DNA from: Henricia sp. BOLD:AAB3569
Taxonomy: Eukaryota; Echinodermata; Asteroidea; Spinulosida; Echinasteridae
DNA: 64,000 bases
Direction of reading: 5' to 3'
Assembly: GCA_037783545.1 (NCBI GenBank)
Contig: JBBELK010000003.1
Span: forward strand, 372,001-436,000
The notes below the pieces were generated by a model. It saw only the letters and a program-made list of their open reading frames with translations. It searched no databases and was not told the DNA's origin. The translations under genes and the position numbers were made by a program. Every line of letters starts with the position of its first letter. Position 1 is the first letter of the stretch. Positions 55,497 through 64,000 of this stretch are shown one piece after another.

Positions 55497-58057
55497 TCAG
55501 GTAAAGAAGTTGTGGACGATCTCATTTCGCACTGCAATCCCGAGCACATCTTCAGCAGCATCGGGTGGGCCAATGTCTTCATCATCTGGAAATGGTACAT
55601 GGGGGTAAGGGTCTTGGATATGGTCATCCTTGCTGATATTGAAGAGCACGCAGCAGGCAGTGATGACATCACTCGCTTTCTTTGTCGTTTTCACCCTCGG
55701 GCCAGTACCACCAAGACACATGAATTTGCTCTTTAATTGGCCATTGACCTGTTCAACCAAAGCCCTAGTAGCTCTGTGAGCACTGAAAAGAGAGGGAAAA
55801 AAGCAACACCGATGTAAGGAAGGTATCTTAAAGGTACTTCTGTTTTCTACCCCAATTTTCAAAGTCTGGCAAGTAATGACAAGCATGCAATTAAACTTGC
55901 GACAATCGTGCCATTAATCGTCGATGCTAATGCGAGTTCAAACTGCCTACTTGTTCACCATGGGAGGTTCCAGGGGGCGTGGAGTGTGCACGCCTTCACC
56001 ATTTCAGGCTTAAACATTTCATGCCCCACCCTTTGGAAAATCCTGGATCTGCCCATGATCACAGCCCTGCGAACAGGTTACCTGTTGTAAGCTTCCTCTG
56101 CTGCTGTGCGTGGGTTCAGAATTGGTGTCATCAACCAAGGTTTTAACCCGTAACCAGAATCTCCCAAAAGTATTCCCTGAAGTAGTCCATCTTCATAAGC
56201 TTCACCCAAGCGACTCATCTGCAAGACACGGCTGTCGTGTGTACTGCCGGGCCACCTTGATACTACGTTCATAATTCGGTATTTGGCGTCACACACAATT
56301 TGAACATTCAGGCTGTATTGTCCTGTGTGATAAAAAAAAGTACATGTATCAAACAACACAGGGGCAGTATCGACATGTTTAATTTTTAATCAAATCAACC
56401 TAAGTCTAGGCTGCTATGAAACGAAACAGCTTAATATTTGGGAATCTTTTGCGAACCCACTTCTACGTCGCATATCGCATGTCATGTTCCTATTTTTAAA
56501 AAAGCGCAATATTTAGGATAAAGTTATTGGGACTAATCTAGGCTAGGTTTCGAGACGAAAATGGATAAGCCTTTTAGACTAGGTTATAGCCATGTACATG
56601 TACTAATGAAATATACGAAGACCAACACTACTGTATGTTTAGGCATAGCCTAGTTTTTTTTATATAGCTACAAATATATAGCTACCGCTCTTGAAACCTT
56701 AAAAAGCTTGCCCCTATAAAAAAGCAATATTTAGGATCCAGTTATTTGTGAGTAATCCATAGGCTACATGTAGCTACATGTAGGTTACGTTTTGAGATGG
56801 AAATGGATAAGCCTATGCCTTTAAGACAAGACTATATCCATGTACATGTACTAATGAAACCCACGATGACTAAAGCGGGCCTCCCACTGTGCGATTTTTC
56901 CACGAACTTACAACGATTATGTACGATTTCCCTAGGAAAAATATCACCAAATCGTAGACCTACCTTGTCGTTAAAAATTTGTGTCAAAAATCGCGCAGTG
57001 AGAGGCCCTCTAAAGCGGGCCTCCCACTGTGCGATTTTTGCCACGAATTTCCTACGAATTGGTACGATTATCGGAGACTGCCTATAGACTCTAAACACAA
57101 TCGTACCCAATCGTACCAATTCGTACCTAATTCGTGGCCAAAATCGCAGTGGGAGGCCCGCTTAAAGCGGGCCTCCCACTGTGCGATTGTTGCCACGAAT
57201 TTCCTACGAATTGGTAGGCATAGCCTACATGTATAGCCTTTGTTTTTTTAATTTGGTAGGCCTGCCACATATAATATATAGCTACCGCTCTTGAAACCCT
57301 AAACAAACTTGCCTCTATAAACGGATGGCTTTTTTTTAAAGGTTGCATTATTGGCATTTTTGAACCAAAGAAGGGTGGCCACTATGAACAGGTGGCCTGT
57401 TTATCAATTAATAAGGTTACTTTATAGGTTTTACTATAATGCAGGTCGTATGACTTTCTCTTTATAATTTAGATCTATCACAATCTCTAAGCCCATACCT
57501 TTGCGGTTTGTGTATATAAACTCATTTTCTCCAAGTTTAACACCATAAAGCCTGATGTGAGTGCAGTCGATTGCTCCGACAACGCGTGGGAAACCACCCA
57601 CTCGTACAGCCATGAACTGCATTTGTTTAAGACGCACTTCCTCGGCGGTGTTCGGGAACTTGATGAACTGAGCCTGTACCTGGCACAATGCTTTGGTGAC
57701 TCGTGACACAGCTCGACATGCTGTGGATACACTAACACCATGGGGCTCAGCACCGGAATCATCTAAAACCGATCCATGTCCGAAAAAGCGCAGAGCAATA
57801 AAAACCTGCAAGCATGGTGGTAGTGCATGATTGCGTCTGGTTGGATGATGTAGGCGATTATTCAGCAAATTGATTATATTGAGGCATGAAAGTCTGCTAA
57901 ATCGATACTTAGCATGCATTTCCTCGTCATTCCACAAATCCAGAGGATTGTTTCTGTCCCTGAACACTCTTTCTCTCCGTCTAGCGCGCCTATTTTCCCT
58001 GTCAAGTAGGCCTAGAGCCATAAACAGAGCCATAATTGACATGTACACAGTTGACAA
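55497..58057 (-). CDS. HARBI1-type transposase (PIF/Harbinger), 3 exons
   Basis: Exons are 58057-57499, 56322-56082 and 55782-55497 (stop included). Splice phases agree (split Gly and Ser codons), giving 361 residues, normal for HARBI1. The DDE catalytic triad is visible: Asp164 in VVGAIDCTHIRLYG, Asp241 in ILLGDSGYGLKPW, and Glu277 in ATRALVEQVNGQLKSKF, with 35 residues between the last two (DD35E). A helix-turn-helix-like region lies at about residues 55-125 (RLSCLNIINLL, SVSTACRAVSRVTKAL). The first Met (58057) opens MSTVYMSIMALFMALGL; Met6 or Met9 are alternatives. It cuts and pastes DNA with 3-bp target preference in the family. Intron 1 holds MITE repeats at 56872-57180. Confidence 0.9.
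56872..57180. mobile_element. Tandem/inverted MITE units GCGGGCCTCCCACTGTGCG
   Basis: The GCGGGCCTCCCACTGTGCGA tip occurs at about 56874, 57015 and 57164. It is mirrored at about 57140 ('cgcagtgggaggcccgc') and, in worn form, near 56995. Two elements stand head to tail plus a third tip. They lie in intron 1 of the Harbinger transposase gene. Confidence 0.7.
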
Positions 58058-58459
58058 GCCAGCAAACTGAATTCAGTGTTTAATTTTCCCGCCAAATTGT
58101 CATGTCATACCTAACTTTAGGTCTGATTATGATCAGTCCTAAAGTTAGGAACAATTTCAACCAAGATAGGAACGATTTTTTACCTAAATTGCTTTATGAA
58201 ATAGAACTTTAGGAATGTTCCTAAAGTTAGGAACAATTTGGATTTAGGAATGATAAATGTTCCTAAATCCTATTTAGGAATATTCCTAAAGTTTTATGCA
58301 ATAGGGCCCTGGTTGAACAACTTTACCGGTTCCCACAGTAATAAAATGTGTCATTTTCTGTTTCTTGGAGAATCCTATATTGAGGGGGAGAGGCTGATGC
58401 ACCCCACTTTTAAAAATGGGGGGGGGGGGGTGGTGGTAAAGATGTCAATCCCCCCCCCC

Positions 58460-59295
58460 CCCCCACGGGCTACTTAATAGGCACCCCGGGCTACTTTGGA
58501 CACCCCGTGAGCTACATGTACTTTGGACATCTTCTCGGCTACTTTGGACACCCCCTGGGCTACTTTAAACACTCCATGAGCTACATGCACTGTGGACACC
58601 CTGCCGGGCTACTTTGGACACCCCCTTGGCTACTTTGGACACCCCCCTAGGCTACTAGACACCCCACGGGCTACTTAATGGGCACCCCGGACTACTTTGG
58701 ACACCCCGTGGAGCTACATGTATTGGACATCTCCTCGGCTACTTTAGACACTCCATGAGCTACATGTACTGTGGACACCTAGCTGCCAGGCTACTGTGGA
58801 CACCCCTTGGCTACTTAGGACACCCCCTGGGTTACTTTAGTCACACCCTTGGCTACTTTAGACACCTCCTGGGCTACACTGGACACCCTGTGATATGTAC
58901 TTTGGACACCCCATGGGCTACTTTGGAAACCCCTTGGCTACTTTGGACACCTTGTGAGGTACTTTTGACACCCCCTGGGCTGGTTTGGATGTCCAAAGTA
59001 CATTGTACCCAAGCTACTTTAGACACGTACCTCCTGGGCTACACTTGACATTCTGTGAGCTACAATGTACTTTGGATACCCCATGGGCTACTTTGGACAC
59101 CCCACGGGCTACTTTGGACACGTATCTCCTGGGCTACACTTGACACCCTGTGAGCTACAATGTAATTTGGACACCCCTCGGGCTACTTTGGACATCCCCT
59201 TGGCTACTTTAGACACGTACCTCCTGGGCTACACTTGTCACCCTGTGAGCTACAATGTACTTTGGACACCCCCTGGGCTACTTTAGACACGTCCT
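58460..59295. repeat. Minisatellite, ~19-bp unit GGGCTACTTTGGACACCCC
   Basis: About 40 imperfect units from 58466 to 59292, with higher-order blocks of ~110-130 bases ('gagctacaatgtactttgg' recurs). The last units reappear at 59885-59915 beyond an insertion. It is preceded by G and C runs (58420-58470). Long open frames are due to periodicity. Confidence 0.85.
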
Positions 59296-59298
59296 GTG

Positions 59299-59884
59299 TA
59301 ATACCTAAGTCACAATTCAAGCGGAGGCCGGGCGGCGTGTGCGATTTATAGGCATCGGCCGGCGTGTATATAGAGGTCGGCGAAAGATCGCGCGATTGGG
59401 CGGTCACAGTCACAATTAAAAGTGCCCCGCACGCTACCATGACGGAATGGGGTCGATTTCTTGGCCCGTTCATCGGCCGGTGTCCGGCAGGCACTCGTCC
59501 GATGTCCTGCCTATGTCACTGCGATACCCCAGCCGATATCTGTCCGATTTCCGGCCGGGCGCCGCCAAGTCGGCCGTAAACCGGGCAGGGCCCGGCCGGC
59601 GTCTGAGCGGCGCCTGGCCGATATATGGATTGTCTGGGTTGTCCAAAATTTGGCCCGGAGCCCGGCCGATGTGTGCGATGCCCTGCCGGACATCGGCCAG
59701 GTATCGACCGATTTATTGGCGATCAGATTGCGATGCGAAACGCCGCACCAGGTTTTAAGTCCGAGCTAAAAGTAACTCGATGCCCGCCCGATGCCCAAAA
59801 ATGACCCGACAGCCACAAATGCCTAGAAATCCGTCGCAAACTACTCGCAAACCCATCGCAAGCTAATTGTGACTGGGGTATTAC
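59299..59884. mobile_element. ~586-bp GC-rich MITE in the minisatellite
   Basis: TAATACCTAAGTCACAATTC is mirrored by TAATTGTGACTGGGGTATTA. The interior is rich in GGCCGG and 'cggccg' words, sharply GC-rich against the surroundings. Minisatellite units on both sides show that it inserted into the array. Confidence 0.75.
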
Positions 59885-60530
59885 ACTTGACACCCTGTGA
59901 GCTACAATGTAATAAAATGGCGACGTACAGTGGACAGAATGGAAGACGTACAGTGGACAGAATGGAAAACGCACGTGCACAACGTCCATGACGTGCACAA
60001 TACTCACCCGCCCTGTTGGATGTATACGCTCGACTGCCACTGCCGTGCCAACGTCGTGCCAAGTTGAATTTAATTCGACACGGCATCAGCGTGACGTTTG
60101 AAGCGGACCTATGTTGCCGAATATGCCATAAAATTAAAGGTAGAATTGGTACATGATTGGTAAACTGCCTGCTCATGTTGAACAAAAAACTGCCCTTTAG
60201 AAATTTTAGCCACATAGGTGCAATAGTACTTTAAACATGAACAAAATCCATACATGGCTCGATCTGTGTTGAGTTGAATAGTAAAACAGCCTTTTGCAAA
60301 ATACTTTTTTTGGAAACCACCTTCAGTTGTTAATTTAACACACAAAATACAATTTTTTGACTGAAATAAAATAATGTGTTGTTTAGTACAATTATTATTA
60401 ACACTTTTAGTAAAGTTTTTCTTGTCAAATCGTAAAAAACAAATGTTGGGGTCACTGCAAATGATGTACATGTATAATGTATACATGTACACCTTTAACA
60501 ACAACACAACTGTCAAGTTCCCTGCGCTAA

Positions 60531-62585
60531 TATGCCTAGGTCACATTTGCTCTACGGCTAGGATACGGCGGCCGTAGCCCCCCGAAATCGAGAAATACCT
60601 GCATGCGGCGGCCGCAGAGGATCTGCGGTGGCCTCAGGGTCGCCCTACGGCGTATCCTATCTGTAACAGTTACATAAGGGAATAATTAATAAACTCCACT
60701 CGTGAACGCAGATCCTGTTCCAAAGTGTTTATTCTCGGTGGACTTGTCTTAACTTATAATCATGCAGTTACAGCTATTTATTTAGCAACAATGTTTTATC
60801 AGATTCGGTCTAATCTGTTTCTGGCACTGTTTCTTCTGGATGTTCTGGTTCACTAAACATAAAAGGATAACAGGAATACATTAGTAAAAACAAAGCGTAA
60901 ACCCATTACATGTGCATGTACTACTGATAACGTTATACATGTACAAACTAGTACTGCAACGTGCAGGCAACTTTTAATCTCATTTTACATAGGAGACGGG
61001 TGAAGAAAAGCCCCCAAAATACCACTATAATTTCAAAATCTTTGCAAGCCAAATACACAGCCTTAAAGAATGATAAATTGCGGCCAAACTGATCAAGGTT
61101 CTTACCGACAATTGTGGATCCTAGAGATTAATTAGCAATCATAAAATTTGTGTTCCGTATTTACTCCAAACTTTCGACAGACATGCGAGTTGTTAAACGC
61201 GTAACCAAAAAGTAGACTGGTAGCCGATCCTATACAATCGCCGTACCTCAAGCCCAAGAGGGCGCTAAACCAAAACTACGGTCTATGACTGCACGACGCT
61301 ACACTATCTTTTACAGGCCGTAGGGGTCGCCGTGGGATTATAGCGCGGAGTTATAACTTTTTTCATTTCTAGGTTCGCCGTAGCCATGCCGTAGTGCGGT
61401 TCCACGGCGACCATACGTCGGGTGTACGGTGGCCTTGCGTTTGCCGTGCGACTGCCCTAGGGTCTTATGAATTTAAATTGACTTTTGCGGACCCCCAAAC
61501 AATTGCGGCGGCCGCAGGGACGCCCTGAGGCGACCGTGCGTCATCACTTCAAAGGCCGTACGGCAGCCGCAGGTTTTCTGTCTCCACAGATTATAAATAC
61601 GACGTGCGGCTACCCTAACATATGTGAACGTAGCCCCGCGAGCAGTGCTTCGGTTTTCGGAACCTTAGCCCTGTGTTCTGCTATACACCAAATCTGTGGC
61701 AAACTCACGCAAATGAAATTTGGCCCACGGCTCTGATATTTGCTCAATAGGTGCACTCACCCCAGTTTATAAATATTCCGAAGAGTACGCATCGATCCGA
61801 TGTCTAGTTTCGGTGAAATCGTGGGGACAGTTTGAGACCTTTCTTGCAATGAAATTCCCACTCTTTGACCAAAAATCAAATATGCGCATGCGCGAGGGCG
61901 GAGAGGTCAACATAATAGCGCCATCTCGCGACGGCGTCGTCACGTACCAGCTGCACAGCGGCTGTTACATGAGAGAGCACATCGACTCTATCGCGCGGTA
62001 CGTTCTACACCGCGTACCGGAGGTAGGTTGTAGCATGTACTACACGGTCACAACAAATTCTACCTCCGGGTTACCTCCGACCTCCGGGTTTCAACGATAC
62101 CCGTGTAGAACGTACCGCGCGATAGAGTCGATGTGCTCTCTCATGTAACAGCCGCTGTGCAGCTGGTACGTGACGACGCCGTCGCGAGATGGCGCTATTA
62201 TGTTGACCTCTCCGCCCTCGCGCATGCGCATATTTGATTTTTGGTCAAAGAGTGTGAATTTGATGGCAAGAAAGGTCTCAAACTGTCCCCACGATTTCAC
62301 CGAAACTAGACATCGGATCGATGCGTACTCTTCGGAATATTTATAAACTGGGGTGAGTGCACCTATTGAGCAAATATCAGAGCCGTGGGCCAAATTTCAT
62401 TTGCGTGAGTTTGCCACAGATTTGGTGTATAGCAGAACACAGGGCTAAGGTTCCGAAAACCGAAGCACTGCTCGCGGGGCTAATGTGAACGCTACAGTAT
62501 GTGACCTTGGGAATGCTGCGGCGGCCCTATAATTGCTATTGGCCGTAGAAATTGTAGACCCCACGGCCAATGTGACCTAGGCATT
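60531..62585. mobile_element. 2.05-kb element ATGCCTAGGTCACATTTGC with 400-bp inner palindrome
   Basis: TATGCCTAGGTCACATT is mirrored by AATGTGACCTAGGCATT. The left third has repeated CGGCGGCCGC/'ccgtacggc' words. The inner arms 61655-62060 and 62090-62490 are near-identical complements around a ~60-base centre with its own 'ggaggtaggt'/'acctcc' mirrors. Open frames read the same protein from each arm (HGSDICSIGALTPVYKY), but without an ATG. A possible leftover last exon is at 60810-60852. Confidence 0.75.
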
Positions 62586-62639
62586 ACCAAGCGAATGTTT
62601 GGATTACCAGCGAATGTTTAGACCTAATTACCATGGCAA

Positions 62640-63680
62640 CTGACGTCACACTTTAATAGTCTATTGGCGCTTAACGGATAAAATAATTCCTACCAGAAGG
62701 AAAATTGCCGCAGGATGCTCCCCACCATTTACCAGAAAATAGCGGATACCATTTTCTACTGAGCACATTTCCCGTCTTTTCCGGCATTATCCGGTAAATG
62801 GGTCTCAATAGAAATCCGAATGTGGCCATTCACGGCGGGGTTATATTAATATACCGACACTGAGCAGCAAGAAAGAAATGCAAATTTTTAGTTTAATCAA
62901 AATCTGAAAATTTCTTTTGTAATTAAGTTGACATCGAAATGTTCACTTAAAAGCTTCATTATGCATGACTGAACAAAGCTTCTGTGTGCTGAAAATTCCC
63001 GCTCTCAGATTTACTGCTTTTTAAAATCAAAACGGATATTTTTTGTGTATTTCTTGTGCAACCCAGTATATAAAAACGAAACCTTAGAGCCAGTTGTATA
63101 AACATATTCAGGCAAGTACCAAATCACACTTTGTCGAGCTGTTACAACCGTTTTTTTGTGAACTATTTACCACTTTTGTGAATAATTCTCAAAAGTGATT
63201 GAACAATATTCACAAAACCGGCGATTTCAAACAACTGGGCGATATTTCACAAAACCCGCGACCAATTCACAAACGTGGTCAAAAATTCACACAACTCGTA
63301 TTTTATTCACAAAAGTATATATACTAATTCACAAAGATGGTTGTAAACACTATAGCTCCACCTCTTTGAATATCGCAAAATTGCCACAAATTTTTGAAAA
63401 GCAAAATTGCCACAAATAACGAAATAGAATACTGCAATTGAAAAATCACACTACGAAATCTTTAATGACACACAAAAAATGGATTTCCACATTTCCACAG
63501 GATTGAAAAAAATTGTTCGTTTTAAAAACGGAAACAGCAGCATTGTATACCTACCTAAAGAACAATGTTGATAAACTGCGTTGTAGACATTTCAGCCACA
63601 TAAACTCCTCAAACAAAGTTCGGAAAGTCAAGTCTGAATGACGATTTCTCTCTTGTTGCAAAATAATTTTCCTTGAATTT
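62640..63680. other. Intergenic DNA, no gene found
   Basis: It contains degenerate 'accatttaccagaaaa'/'tttccgg' inverted words (62690-62800) and a loose run of 'ttcacaaa' words (63140-63330). No supported exon was found. Confidence 0.45.
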
Positions 63681-63686
63681 TATATT

Positions 63687-63998
63687 ATTGAAAAGCCCTG
63701 TTACTCCTCTTTACGATGATGTGTCATTTGTTATGATTAAACAATTGGGGGGTGTGCAGCATAGCTGAAGGCGGGTGTAAAGTGAAAAGTCACAAAATGC
63801 ATTGCTGTTGTCAAAAAGTGCATTGACACATTCCCATCCTCCAAGCAAAAGGGGAATGCACTGCATGACAATAGCAGTGAATTTTGTGACATTTCACTTT
63901 CCACCTACCCCTGTATTCCGCTATACTGCACATCCCCCAATTGATTAATCATAACAAATGACACATCACTGTAAAGAGGAATAACAGGGCTTTCCAAT
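63687..63998. mobile_element. ~310-bp palindromic MITE AAAGCCCTGTTACTCCTCTT
   Basis: The left arm 'aaaagccctgttactcctct' through 'caattgggggg' is mirrored at 63940-63992. The inner parts ('gtcacaaaatgcattgctgt', 'gtgcattgac') are mirrored too. ATTG/CAAT flank the ends. Confidence 0.75.
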
Positions 63999-64000
63999 GA

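Larger units (their letters stand above)
49491..58310. mobile_element. PIF/Harbinger transposon, 8.8 kb, coding-competent
   Basis: The left tip AGGCCCTATTTCATAAAACT is mirrored by AGTTTTATGCAATAGGGCCCT (read: AGGGCCCTATTGCATAAAAC). Both subterminal regions (49507-49650, 58105-58295) carry many TTAGGAA/TTCCTAA words, probably binding sites. It encodes the two proteins every autonomous Harbinger has, converging on a spacer at 53858-55496. Nested elements are a ~5052-family fragment (51010-51420), the CAGGGCTTG element (53270-53458), the TA element (54539-54692), the GGCCCGCTTCAAACG element (55012-55295) and tandem GCGGGCCTCCCACTG units (56872-57180). No clean 3-bp target duplication is visible. 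Confidence 0.9.

Noticed and set aside
58755-59286. GYFGHP/WATLDTP repeat open frames resembling a repetitive protein
   Set aside because: 19-bp units shift frame each copy and all frames are equally open. No start context or splice sites.
59303-59769. ~100-codon Arg/Pro-rich open frames
   Set aside because: They follow the GGCCGG composition of a MITE and occur in several frames on both strands.
61720-62393. Two identical facing open frames (HGSDICSIGALTPVYKY)
   Set aside because: Arms of one palindrome. Neither has an ATG start, so they are listed only as part of the element.

Overview
This window is nuclear DNA from an invertebrate animal. It has spliced genes with short coding exons (about 85-330 bases) and introns of 0.2-4 kb. 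The non-coding DNA is almost wall-to-wall small DNA transposons, fold-back elements, tRNA-derived SINEs, TACATGTA-rich low-complexity DNA and long poly-C/poly-G runs. A marine deuterostome (echinoderm or cephalochordate type) is my best guess from this texture and from one SINE type. It is inference, not proof. I see no prokaryotic gene, rRNA gene, CRISPR array or retroviral/LTR element.

Layout. (1) 0.7-21.1 kb, minus strand: twelve phase-compatible exons of a large coiled-coil protein. It starts at an ATG at 21106 and runs off the left edge (at least 712 residues visible). Its introns are packed with inverted-repeat elements, some ending about a dozen bases from a splice donor. (2) 21.2-30.9 kb: no convincing gene. 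It holds a stack of fold-back elements, including a nearly perfect 718-bp palindrome with a 9-bp target duplication, a ~160-bp tandem satellite and a nested 1.4-kb fold-back. (3) 30.9-31.2 kb, plus strand: a probable last exon of an otherwise unseen gene. (4) 31.4-44.0 kb, minus strand: a complete eight-exon gene of 391 residues in the C45/acyl-CoA:6-aminopenicillanate acyltransferase-like family, closest in memory to the Drosophila Tan beta-alanyl-amine hydrolase. All splice phases agree and the Gly-Cys self-cleavage site is present. (5) 44-49.5 kb: inverted-repeat elements, SINEs and a possible two-exon plus-strand gene (183 residues). (6) 49.5-58.3 kb: an 8.8-kb PIF/Harbinger DNA transposon that looks coding-competent. 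A five-exon Myb/SANT-like protein gene (259 residues) converges on a three-exon HARBI1-type transposase gene (361 residues, DDE triad present). Its introns and intergenic spacer have collected at least five smaller elements. (7) 58.4-64 kb: a ~19-bp minisatellite interrupted by a GC-rich element, a 2-kb fold-back element, and a short palindromic element at the right edge.

Functionally, the Harbinger pair works together in known families: the Myb-like protein carries the transposase into the nucleus and binds the ends. The Tan-like enzyme and the coiled-coil protein are separate host genes with no visible link. The most unusual result is the transposon record. Three elements with unrelated interiors share CAGGGCT-type ends and exact 5-bp target duplications (AAGAC, GAAGG, CAACT). 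Others have exact TTAA, TA, 3-bp, 6-bp and 9-bp duplications, so element boundaries can be read to the base.
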